Positions 23,410 to 34,732 of a stretch of DNA of 64,000 bases are shown here, one piece after another (position 1 is the first letter of the stretch; every line of letters starts with the position of its first letter). Origin of the DNA: Centroberyx gerrardi (lineage: Eukaryota; Chordata; Actinopteri; Beryciformes; Berycidae); contig NC_136013.1 in assembly GCF_048128805.1 (NCBI RefSeq), forward strand, positions 4,760,602 to 4,824,601. Reading direction: 5' to 3'. Made by a program: the position numbers and the translations under genes. The notes below the pieces were generated by a model, which worked only from the letters and a program-made list of their open reading frames with translations, had not been told where the DNA came from and ran no database searches.

Positions 23410-25040
23410 TTCTCAAATATGGACTGCTCTCTTTTTTCCCCAAAGGCTATAAAAACACTTAGCCTACCTTAATCACGGATGAAATACAGTTCGACAAGCA
23501 AAGCTCTCCATTTAATTCAAAAGGTTATGAGATGGCATGCGCTGTAAAAACAGAAATCATTTTTCCATATTAAATTCACAACTAATCCAGCTGGGTATTT
23601 TAGGTCAAGTCAACAATCATATTTCAGGGAAAGTAGCATGCCACCAGTTTAGCAGATTGTACTGTATCTGGTCAACATATATGTATATATTTTATTTTCC
23701 ATTATGAATGAATGAACACACTGGACTTAAATACAGTGTCTCAGTTACAATAACTGACAAGCCATAACACCATGACACCATGAAAGACAAGATGCTGTGA
23801 TTCATTGCTGCAGGCACAGTGACCAACTGCATAATAGGACAATATGTGTCTTTTGTGTATTTTCACAGTTTACATCATTGTCAAAATCAGTGTTAAAGAT
23901 CCTTCATGAAATTCTGCTTCACACACACTTGTGCCAACTCACAAGTTTTTGGCCACCAAATAGTATTTCAAGTTGTTTCAAGTTATTTTCTCGACTGTTA
24001 CAGCATTTATTTCCAAATCAAGTGGGTTACAACATGCTGAAGTCAACTGGTGAGGAATGACCCAGTATAAAAGTTTCACACTGAGTAGACAATGTGGCTT
24101 AGTAGTGTCAAATTATTTCTTTAGCTTTTGTGAATGTGGTTGTTCACACTAATGAAGCAGTTGTAGTCAGGGCTTGTAAGTTATAAGATTTGTTGATAGC
24201 TATATTAAATAAATAGTCTGGTTAGTATTTTTACAGTGTGCATTGTATAGTGGACGGTCGGGTGAGGTGACCATCATATAAACTGGGTTAATGATGTAAC
24301 CTTTCAGTGGTTTTTAGTTGTCAGTGTGTTTACCACCGAAGCAGCGGCCTCCTGCGGCTCCGATGCCCGGCAGATTTGACATTTTAGTCTGCCGGAGTGA
24401 AAAGAAAGGTTAGAGGTTGAAGAGAAAAAAAAGAAAGCCTCTAAAGCTTTTCAGCATGATTGTGCTCCTGCACATAATTTATTTATTGACAATGGACCAT
24501 TGCTTCAAATGCCTACCCTTGGTACACTTGGCTATTCATTATATTATTCACAATATGTTTTGAGTTGTCCTCCACACTGGGATGCTAAATTTAATAATGG
24601 CCAATTAAACAGTCCATTTAATAGACAAATCTATAAAATTACTTCTTTATTACTCCACATTATTGTCCCGCTGCAAACCAAAATACAATAGAAAAATTGA
24701 CCTTTAGATGTTCTGTTTATTAAAGAGCACCAGCACTGTTCTGGTGCCAAGTGCTTAAAACATTTAAGGAAATAACTCAGTGTAAAAAAAACAAAATCAT
24801 CAAAACTGATTCATTAAAAAGTTTAAGTTGACTGAGACTTTTAACAGAATGCTGCAATCCTTATATAGCAGTAACCCGTTATATCTTTAGTACAGTACAT
24901 TCAAAGTTTTTGAATTGTATTAAATCACCTCAGTATCCGTGAATGGCCTTACCAGTAATATGCAATAAGATAAAGTCTGCATGTAACACATGATGCAGAA
25001 ATCCATCTGATGAACGGTTTAATGGAAAGCAGCTTAGGGT
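23410..25040. other. Gene-free intergenic stretch
   Basis: AT-rich with no recognisable coding frame or strong repeat. A more GC-rich patch occurs near 24335-24400 but has no identifiable function. Confidence 0.5.
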
Positions 25041-25055
25041 ACCATGAGCTTACAG

Positions 25056-25770
25056 TCAAGTCCAGTCCAGTCCAGTCCAGTCCAGTCAAGCCAAGTCAAG
25101 TCAAGTCAAGTCAAGTCCAGTCCAGTCCAGTCAAGCCAAGCCAAGTCAAGTCAAGTCAAGTCCAGTCCAGTCCAGTCCAGTCAAGCTAAGTCAAGTCAAG
25201 TCAAGTCAAGTCATGTCCAGTCCAGTCCAGCCAAGCCAAGTCAAGTCAAGTCAAGTCAAGTCAAGTCCAGTCCAGTCCAGCCAAGCCAAGTCAAGTCAAG
25301 TCAAGTCCAGTCCAGTCCAGTCCAGTCAAGCCAAGTCAAGTCAAGTCAAGTCAAGTCCAGTCCAGTCCAGTCAAGCCAAGTCAAGTCAAGTCAAGTCCAG
25401 TCCAGTCCAGTCCAGTCCAGTCCAGCCAAGTCCAGTCCAGTCCAGCCAAGTCCAGTCCAGTCCAGTCCAATCCAGTGCAGTCCAGTCCAGTCAAGTCAAG
25501 TCAAGTCAAGTCAAGTCAAGTCAAGATAAGCCATGTCACGTCAAGTCCAGTCAAGCCAAGCAAAGTTAAGCCAAGTCAAGTCAAGTCAAGTCCAGTCCAG
25601 TCCAGTCCAGTCCAGTCCAGCAAAGTCCAGTCCATTCCAGTCCAGTCCATTCCAGTCCAGTCCAGTCCAGTCCAGTCCAGTCCAGTCCAGTCCGGTTTAA
25701 TCCAGTCCAGTCCAGTCAAGTCCAGTCAAATCAAATCAACTCAAATCACGTCAAGTCATGTCAAATCAAG
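25056..25770. repeat. Pentanucleotide satellite of CCAGT / CAAGT units
   Basis: About 700 bp built from 5-bp units, mainly TCCAG and TCAAG with TCATG, CCAAG and rarer variants. The units are grouped in alternating runs. Because the period is five, long stop-free frames (SSPVQ/SSQVK repeats) arise in more than one frame; these are not genes. Confidence 0.97.
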
Positions 25771-25883
25771 CTTTATTTGTTTAGCACATCTCAAACACAG
25801 GGAAAATCAATGTGCTTTATATAAAAACAAACAAACCAAAAAACAAGAGTGCAAACCCACACAATGTAGTGAAAACCTGCCAT

Positions 25884-25925
<42 letters not shown>

Positions 25926-25996
25926 CACACATCACACAAAGACAATACACAATACACTTTTCACACAAAGAACCATCCTCCCAGAACGTGCACATG

Positions 25997-26069
<73 letters not shown>

Positions 26070-26345
26070 ATATACACAGGGATAAAACCTAGTCAAAGGC
26101 TTTAGAGAAAAGTTTTAGCCTGCTTTTAGAAGAGGTTCGTGTTGAGGCAGATCTCTTCTCCTCTTGCAGGCTGTTCCAACAACTCAGAGGGTAAAAGCAG
26201 CTTCACCAGCTTTTCATTTAATCCTTGGAAAAGGAGTCCAGTACCAGAAGACCTGAGAGATTCTGGCTTATATTTTGCATTGTAGAGTCGGTCCATTTAG
26301 AGCTTTGTAGACCAGCAGCAGAAACTTGACCTCATTCTAACTATC
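25765..26345. repeat. Fish dispersed repeat interrupted by AT, CT and CA microsatellites
   Basis: The left part (CAAGCTTTATTTGTTTAGCA, then AATGTGCTTTATATAAA) and the right part (ending AGAGCTTTGTAGACCAGCAG) resemble the two ends of a common teleost interspersed repeat. Between them lie (AT)n at about 25887-25918, (CT)n at about 25999-26039 and (CA)n to about 26060. The family name is not known to me. Confidence 0.5.
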
Positions 26346-26874
26346 ATACCATACACCTATTTGACAATTTATGACCAAAAAAAGGCAAGAATGTTATTTT
26401 ATTGTATTTTTATATCAAAATGTCATAACGTTTACTTCCTGGAAAGTCCAGAACAGTCCAGAACAGTCCCGCCCCTCCGCCCATCCCATCAAATAAAACT
26501 AAGAAAAGAAAAGATCACTTGAAATTCAGAGTGGTGGTTTTAACAGATTGGTAATTGTGGCAAAAAGACTGTGTATTGTTTTTGTTATAATTAATAATCT
26601 TATCCTATCAAGTTTCAATTCCTTGTTGTAGTTGTGCCATTTGTCCTTTTGTTATATTTTGCCATTTGTTATCTTTTGCCATTTCAGCAGTCATTTTTTA
26701 CCCTTGTTCTCGATTCCACATTCATCCAAAGACCTTTTTGTTTCTCAGTCAGTGTTTTTTTTTATTTATTTTTTTTACAGTGCACCAATAATGTCAATAG
26801 TCTTTTTTTAAATGGAGTGGTGAAGCTGTGGGCAGTGTTAACTCCTGGAAGCTGTGAATAAAAGTGTCAGCTGT

Positions 26875-26965
26875 CTTGGCATTGAGGTAACGCTTCTTGT
26901 GAAGTCCTTTGAGACATGTCTGTGATAAAAGGCTGTATAAATAAATGAACTTGAACTTGAACTTG
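26875..26965 (+). mobile_element. L2-type LINE 3' terminus
   Basis: GTCCTTTGAGACATGTCTGTG followed by AAAGGCTGTATAAATAAATG and a short TGAACT repeat tail matches the 3' end seen at about 1020-1080. No coding part. Confidence 0.6.
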
Positions 26966-29330
26966 AGCTTCTTAACAGTTGTGACAGTGCAGCCCGGCTG
27001 CTCTGCTATCAGAGTCACAGTAAAAAATACACAAAAAACATCAGAAAATACAACCTGAAGGAGAGACAGAAGACACTCACTGGTCCAAAGTGTGGAAATG
27101 TGAGGGTTAAGGCTGTGGTTTACTTGCTGTGAAAACCAATTTCGGCAGGTTCATACAAACAAAACAACATGTTTACAGAAAAACAATAGGACCACATTGG
27201 CTTCGAACTCAGTGTGAACAGGCTTGCTGGTCCAACTAGTCAATTCTTCATTCAACTAGTTTTCTTAATTCCTAGAAAACTAGTATTTGCAACTGGTCTA
27301 AAATATCACATGATTGGTTGTGTTGCCTTGTGGAAAAGCATCTCCATTTCCTTTTCCTGCTTATTGCCTTTGTTTACATGCTAACTCTGCAGAATGAATG
27401 GTTTTGAGGCTTGGCTTGATGAGCTTTTAGAGGATTTGTGCACCTCAAACAGTTTCTGAAGCCTCATATTTCCTCAGCCACCTTTTTTGCAGCAGTTGTT
27501 TAATTTAATATTGAATTACTTGTACGTTAATTTCCTTCTCAGTGACTCAGTTGTATTTGATATAGATGTCATCTCACTAGAACCTATGGGTTGTTTTCAA
27601 CCACCTGCATACTGTACGATCTTGTTTAATTCTGTCTATTGACATTTTATATTTTACTTTCTTGCACAAATAAACTAAACTAAATTGTTGTTGCAGTTTT
27701 TGAGTTTTCGTCAGTTTCCCTTGGTTACTGTTGCCTCTTTAATCTTCATGGGCCCGTAAATAAACAAACAATATAAAGCCGCAGCGAGTACATACATTTG
27801 TGACTTCATGGCTAGTATAACACTGCATGTACAGGCTGTATTGCCAGTGGAAATCTAACCCCTAACTCCAGCGGTGTTAGCAGCATCCCTAACCGCTGAG
27901 CTACCCAGGACAAAGATCAAGTGCACTTATTGTAAAGCTTCCAGCAGACTCTCTCTTCGGGTGCTCATCAGTGGATTGGGTCGAGGCCAAGAAAGTCTCT
28001 TGTAGCCCACAGCGATCTGTGACAAGTCAACCATCCCAGCTCTCTCCCAGGAGATTCCTCGCCCCTCTCACTGGAAGATACGGCCCAGGGGTACTGCAAA
28101 AAAAAAATTAAAAAAAAACTGTAGCCAAACATCTTCCAGTATCTCATGAAAGCAAATTGTATGCGACATCTTTATGAGATGCTTGGTGTTCTCAACAGCA
28201 TATGGCAACATCTATGATGGCAGTTTCTAAGGACCATTTAATGTAACCTCTTATGTAATGCAGCTACAATGCTTGATACATTCTGCTTCACTTGGCCATA
28301 TAAACATAATGCTGAGTAATCAGGTTGCCTTGGGGGATAAAGTCCATAAGGTCCCATTTCCTATCTACTCAGTCTGACTGGGGCTTTACAGAAGGTGAAT
28401 CTGTGCCAGAGACTTTCCTTTAGCGCATACAGTTAATATAGCAGTGATACACACAGTATGTCGGTTAAGGGTTAGCTGTCTCTGTCAAAGCCAGGATTGA
28501 ACTGATGAACTTTAACCAAGCTCTGAACTCACACTGGGTTTGTTCAGTATGAAAAGGAATCAGCCAGTAGTCAGAAGCAGTCAGTCTTTATTAGCAGAAG
28601 GAAGCAGCAAATGGAGAGGAGTGATATGATGGCTGACATCGGCTCATATACTGTAAGAGATTGCTTGTTTTGATCCCACAAGCTGCAGCAGATGTTGCTA
28701 TTGGGGAATAAATATATATGCAGGACTCATAGGGTTAGGATATAAGAGCTGTAGGTTCAAAATGTGATCAACCAGACTGACATAATTCACTGATAAAGGC
28801 GACGTTGAGAAGCATTTGCATGTGAATGCAGTATTTCATACTACTTTGAGCTGTAGTGTAGTGCTGTAGTTTTAAAGCTAAAGGGCGATGAAAAGAGTAC
28901 AGTCCTGCTCTTTTGTTGAGATGTAGATGGTGTTTTTTCTCCCCACTCGACCGTGATAGGTTTTTCACATCGCCTGAGGCGCTGCTGTGGCTTTATTTGA
29001 CGGCTGCATCCTCCTGCCTGGTATGGAGTGTTTGCCTTGCAAGGTACAAAAGGTTTGCAGCAGACCTGGGTCAAATAGGAGTTGTTTAAATCTGCTTGGG
29101 GAACCAAACGGTTGGGATTTAGTGCATCAAGACAGTTTAGATATAGTGTCAGGTAAATTGCGTATTTGAAACTGATTTTCATATTCTTCCCTGTGATTGT
29201 CTAAACTTTTTGACGCTCGTTGTATCTACAAATTTACACCATTTGACCCAGGTCTGGTTTGTAAATGTAAATCTGTGTCAGAAATCCTGTCACAAGCTGG
29301 AGTCCAACCTGATATTCTCAATACATTTCT
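26966..29330. other. Gene-free intergenic stretch
   Basis: No supported gene. Apart from the tRNA-like segment at 27838-27912, only AT-rich unique sequence and short low-complexity runs are visible. Confidence 0.45.
27838..27912 (-). mobile_element. tRNA-like SINE head fragment
   Basis: On the minus strand it reads TGGGTAGCTCAGCGGTTAGG, an A-box-like start, with a GGGGTTAGATTTCC segment downstream that is a poor B box. It does not fold as an obvious complete tRNA, so it is more likely a decayed SINE or tRNA pseudogene. Confidence 0.4.
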
Positions 29331-29757
29331 GTTTTACTATTCTCTATCACCAGTCGATATAACACAATAGTGATTCAAGCTATACCCAGTTCGTGAAAGC
29401 TTTTATATTTGCTGTTTTAAACACACAGTATCTGGTGGCTCTTTCCCGGGAAAAATCCTCTGGTGCACAGGGTGATGCATTTTACGTTTCCGGTTTGTTT
29501 GGAATAAACAGAAGAAGAAGAACTGGGTAGTTAGCATGAGCAGTGATAGCCACTATGGCTGAACAGACAAAAAAAAAGAGCGCCACCTACAGAAACTCAA
29601 ACTTCTTCAACAGAAAATCCAAGCTCCGCCCACTCTGTTTGATTGACAGTTGATCTCTGGGAAGTGCAGAGCAGAAACACCACAGCAACAAGCGCTGAGC
29701 ACCAAAGATGGAGATGAAATCAAAAAATGCGAATCTCGCAGATTACCACTTTAAATC
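29331..29757. mobile_element. MITE copy 2 of the family at 10622-11117
   Basis: Aligns with copy 1 by eye over about 420 bp, including GAACTGGGTAGTTAGCATGA, GCGCCACCTACAGAAACTC and the terminal GATTACCACTT. The left terminus has decayed. Confidence 0.7.
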
Positions 29758-31310
29758 ATTCAGAGTTTTAAACTGGAAAACTTTAAACACAAACTCTCCT
29801 CTTTAACCTCAAAGTTTCTGCAGCATTAACAAACTGCAAAGACAAAGACAGGAGCAGGAATTAGTGAATAACATCAAGTGAAGTGGAGAGAGGATGCACA
29901 ATACAGTTATGGTCATTATACTTTCAATGCAATTAAATCAGCAAGAGGATTCAGCTCAAAATTTAAAAAACTTTTGAATGTTTGTGCAAAGCCTCGAAAA
30001 TGACTGAGAATGAAGGCTTTGCCATTATGAACTGCTGTTTCAGTTTACATTTTCATTTAATTAAACTGAAAGTCAATAGGATCCACAAGGAATTGCTGTT
30101 AAAAATAAAAAAACATTTTTGTTTTTAATCCATTCAGAGAAATTGCAAGTGCATATTTTAATTGTACAATATTGTGCTAATTCTTTATATTCTTAGAAAT
30201 CTTTACATTACTTCTAAAAGATATTTGCCATTCTTTCCAACAAGACTGATCCTGCCTGATGCCATTATCCTCCCATAATCCTCCAGTAATTCAGTTCACT
30301 GGGATGCTGTTCATTTCGTTACAGCTGGTTGGCAGGGCTGTGCATCAAATTAGATCAGTGTCATGCAAAGACTGAGTCCTCTTAATACACACATACACAT
30401 CACTGGAGCCACGTTCAGTTTATTGTAGCTGCTTAAAAGGGAATGTTGATTTAAATTAATTCGACAGTAGATTTCTCCTAAGAGGCTGACAGACTCATTG
30501 AATGAGTAAATAGCCCCATCTTCTGGTTAGAAATAAGCATAGGACAAGATTTAAACTAAATTTATGTCTCATTTTATTTTTTTATTCATTTCTTCATTAG
30601 TTTCTGCTGCTCAGTTGCTATAAAAGTACGTTACACTCAAATTTTCAATTCATCTGTTAGGCTTTTATTACTCAGTAGATCAACAAAAAAGCAAAAGATA
30701 TAAAAGATATAGCAGATCTATTTAGTTGCCTCACCCATTGTCTTTTCCCCATTGTTGTCATTGATGATTTTAAAACGGTCAATGAAAGACTTCAAATATA
30801 TAACAGTAATAATGGTAATAATAATAATAATAGTCGATATACTGAAACTGAAACTTTATTGATCCCCATGCATGGGAAAAAAAGAATAAGCAATAAAACC
30901 ACAGAAATGACAAAAACACTAAAGCAATAATTCAATAAAATAGAATATAAACAATTGTGGGGTTGTGTAAACATATGTTGGTGACAATTCAAACAGGTTA
31001 AGTAGGCTATTGGTGGGAAATATTACTAATGTACAGTTACAGTTAAATTACAGTTGTTATTGCAGGTACTTACAGTTGTTACACACAGATGTTACTGGCA
31101 GTCATTATTGCTTACTTAAATATGGATTACTAAATTAGAAATATTCGTTATGTATATATAAATATTTATAAAGCTAATAAAAATATAAAAGTGTCAGTGT
31201 GTATACAGTATGACAGTGGAACCGTTGTTCTGCTTGATTGCTTCTTGATTCTTTTCACTTATCCTTAAAAATAGAATTGATCTATTTTATATTTCATTCA
31301 TTCAAAAACA
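29758..31310. other. Gene-free intergenic stretch
   Basis: AT-rich sequence. An ACTTTATTGATCCCC motif near 30852 is typical of a fish interspersed repeat end; nothing else is supported. Confidence 0.45.
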
Positions 31311-31319
31311 CTTAAAAAA

Positions 31320-31332
31320 ACATGCTCTCTCT

Positions 31333-31387
<55 letters not shown>

Positions 31388-31785
31388 ATTTCAATTCAAG
31401 GCCACATGACCATATACAGTACAGTATTGCCAAAGCACATTCCTGAGGACAATAGCAGAATAAAAGTATGAACACGAATGATTAGATTAGGCATATTAAG
31501 ATTAAAACAACCCTAACAGCTATAAAACATCAAAGGTGATGAGGGGGGAAAAAGTGAATGGTAACAATAACGGTATTGTCAATAACTGTGTGTGCGGCTA
31601 TGTATGTGTGTCTGCGTGCATGTTTTTGTAGTAAGCTTTGTGAGTGAGTGTGAGCGTGTGTGTGTGTGTGCATGCATGCTTGTGGGTATGTGGGACTCTC
31701 TCTCAATTCTCAGTTCAATTCAATGTGCTTTATTGGCATGAAAGTTCACAGACAATATTGCCAAAGCATCAAGATGAATATCAGT

Positions 31786-31872
<87 letters not shown>

Positions 31873-31915
31873 CGCGAGGAGGATCTGGGTTGCTGCGTGT
31901 TCAGCTCCTGCCTGA

Positions 31916-32006
<91 letters not shown>
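31320..32006. repeat. CT / GT / AG microsatellite cluster with dispersed-repeat fragments
   Basis: (CT)n at about 31320-31380, (GT)n at about 31791-31819, (AG)n at about 31820-31868 and (CT)n at about 31918-32006. Related CAATTCAAT...GCCAAAGCA fragments lie at about 31381-31440 and 31705-31770. The AG and CT tracts form an inverted, polypurine/polypyrimidine pair. Confidence 0.9.
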
Positions 32007-32010
<4 letters not shown>

Positions 32011-32189
32011 TGTCCATGTGAAAGGATTAAAATCAGGGTTTAGAGACAGATGTAAAGCAGAAGTCGAGATCCAATCTAATTCTATTGGAAGCTTAAATTG
32101 GCATCACATCGCCGAAGAGGAAAGGTCACGCTCGGGGGTCAGGATTAAGAAGCTCCCGCCTCCCGAAGCAGAGCGAATGTTCCTATTGG

Positions 32190-32357
32190 TCCACTTTGTT
32201 TAACAGACGGCGCTGTCGTCCAATAGCGATTGAGAATCCGGATCTCTGCGCAGATGTGTGCGTGCAGTTCACGCCTCCAAAAAAAAAAGACAAGAGCAGA
32301 AGCAGGAATAGCGTTTGAGGGAGAGTCACGAACTGCTGAAGCCCTAAAACACGAAAG
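32190..32357 (+). promoter_or_regulatory. Probable mavs promoter and 5' non-coding exon
   Basis: CCTATTGGTCC (inverted CCAAT box, near 32192) and GTCCAATAGCG (CCAAT box, near 32218) precede a purine-rich segment. It ends at a good donor, AAAG|GTGAGC, after base 32357. The mavs coding exon begins exactly at a splice acceptor (CAG|ATG), so an upstream non-coding exon is required and this is the best candidate seen. No transcript evidence. Confidence 0.4.
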
Positions 32358-33966
32358 GTGAGCTCTCTGCTTATATTACGGTACTGAAGCCTAAACCCTG
32401 TGTGTAATAACAGAGAATTTGTGTTTGTTTGAATGTAATTAGTCAGCAGTAACGTAACAACGCGGGAAACAGAGGTGGCATTGGCTACTTTGTATCGTAT
32501 GACTCGATTTAAAATAGCATGCACACAGCTTTGTAGTGGTAATAGTCATAAATTTAGGATTATAGTGGGTTATTTTTTTCCTTTTCTCACTTTAATTTCG
32601 TGACAAACACCCTGCACTTCTCTGTCGTCTGTGGTGTGTGCAGCCTTGTGTCATTTCTTTTGTAACTTTCTCTGTCAACTGTTTTATTCTAAAACAGGCT
32701 TGAGAACTTCTTAATTTCCTCATACCATCACGGCTACTAATCCTAGTACAAAAAAAATAAAAACATTCCCTGTCTCATCTTGTCAACTTTTGCTGTTTCC
32801 TGCAAGCTTTTTCAAGTCGAAAGTAAGAGTCAGAGTTGTAAAATGTCACCCACCCAGACAGAGCTGCTGCTATGCTATGAAATGAAATGTGATCCAGGTG
32901 TCTAGAGAAGACAAGGAGACTGCCAAGAAAAGGGCTTTCTTGACCTGCCGGTTTGGAGGTCACAGTTTTGGCACAGCTCGGCATAATTCGCCCTTGTGTC
33001 AAGGTGCTTTTTCCCCCCTCACACCGCCTCCTCTGTCCTGTTAATCTGCAATCCCTCATTGCTTTACTTTCATCTGCGAGGCTGGTTGAAATAATACTTG
33101 CCTACTAATTCTGTGAGTATAAAGAAAGCAAAGATTACATAGAGCTCTAAAACACCTGGTTCAGAAATCCAGTTTGTTAAGCAATTAATTGCAGCCTCTG
33201 CCATTTGGAAATTGTGATTTTCCATTTGGTTTTCCCCCCCGATTAATTGTTCAGCTCTAATATAATATGCAACCTTTTCCATTCCACCGAACAGCACTCA
33301 GTCGTATCGACCTGAGAGGGTGTGTGAGACTTTAAGCCACGGCTTCTGTGTGGCGAAGCTACAAGGAGGAAGACTTTGCTCCTTGGTTGCTGCCACTGAT
33401 ATTGCGTCTGAGTTTAGAGCCACCAGATCAGACTGCTGCTGTCCCACATTATACCAAATGTTAACATGCCTTTCAGTTTGACTTAGGCCGGTGGATTCAG
33501 TCAAAAAGTTCCCCCTGACTGAACCTGACAACAGATTATTTCAGCAGGCTGTGTACGTGTAAACAGACTGAAGGGTTTAAAGTGTATTCAACACACCACA
33601 GAGTGCCCTACTTTTCCATTCGACCCTGAAAGGCCAGTGAAATATGCTAGGGGTGTAAGACGTTTTGAAGTTTTCCTGCAGCACTGCTCAAACAGTTGCA
33701 GTTATTAAACGAGAGTCTGGAGGTCATTAATCAGTTACTAGTCAGGGCCTGTTCACCCTCTTCCTCCTCCAGACCGGTTGCATTCACAACCTTGAAATGC
33801 AGCGAAGTTTTCTCCTCCTCAAAGTGAAAAAAAGGGTTGCAGCTCTGCATGTAGTCAGAGGTTTGTCTGCAGAGCCTTTGTCTTGAAATGGGTAAGCCCC
33901 AAACTCCCCTTTACTGGAGTGAAAGTGTGAGTGAGTTTCCTTTTGCTATGTGGCATGCTAGCCACT

Positions 33967-33988
33967 TTTCAATTTCACTTTCGGTTTC
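33967..33988 (-). promoter_or_regulatory. Four-repeat IRF/ISRE-like array upstream of the mavs coding exon
   Basis: Four TTTC words begin at exact 6-base steps (33967, 33973, 33979, 33985). On the minus strand this reads GAAANN four times, including GAAACCGAAAGTGAAA. Two to three such units form the binding site of interferon regulatory factors. It lies about 745 bp before the mavs start codon, in the presumed first intron or an alternative promoter. Confidence 0.55.
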
Positions 33989-34207
33989 CTGAACAAACCA
34001 GGGTCTAAAAATCCCCACAGGGTGACTGCATCATTAAGGTCTTTTTAGCCAAGCAAGATCATGTTTCATCATTGTATTTTCTGGGTACTTTAATGTAAAG
34101 GGCTCAATTCCTGTCAAGGTGTCTCACATGGAGCGAATGGCGAGGAATGGTACAGTTCATCCAAGTGAATGTGGCCAAGATCTCTTGACTTACGGACCAG
34201 TTGAAAC

Positions 34208-34532
34208 TAGGGATGCACCGATACTGATTATCCAATATTTTCCCACCTATATTGGCAGACACCAATATGAATTTTTGCAAAACTCTTACTACAAATGCAG
34301 GTGTAAAACAGGTTAAGCTTGTCAGAAAGGAGACAACCTTAGCTTAAGATAATTAAGTGGTTTTTAAACAAAAGACCATGTTAGTTTTCTTCTGTTGCTG
34401 TGTTAAGTGACACTCTCCTAGAAAAAAAGGTCACAAAAATGCCAATTCCACAATAAAAATAATATTGGGCCGATACCGATATTGCTTTTTAAAGCTGATA
34501 TCGGCTGGTACCAATATATCGGCGTATCCCTA
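34208..34532. mobile_element. hAT-type MITE upstream of the mavs coding exon
   Basis: Ends TAGGGATGCACCGATACTG and, on the other strand, TAGGGATACGCCGATATATTG. Flanking 8-bp repeats GTTGAAAC (34200-34207) and ATTGAAAC (34533-34540) differ at one base. The TIRs and 8-bp duplication support hAT; no transposase. Confidence 0.75.
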
Positions 34533-34732
34533 ATTGAAACATTTACTAATACACAGGATCTTATGTGTATTTTCTATCTAAATATCCCTTATATACCCGC
34601 AATTAAACTTGGGTGCGAACAGAAAACCTGTGTAGACACCTGGTTTGGATGTCAGAAGTAAGAAGTGTGGAATATATCACAGAATTTATTGTCTCTTTGT
34701 TTTAGACCTGTGTCCTCTCCATTATTTCACAG

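Noticed and set aside
25044-25885. Long SSPVQ/SSQVK repeat proteins in more than one frame
   Set aside because: Produced by the 5-bp satellite, which lacks stops in several frames.
31644-32021. 125-codon frame with CVCV, ER and SL runs
   Set aside because: A direct translation of GT, AG and CT microsatellites.
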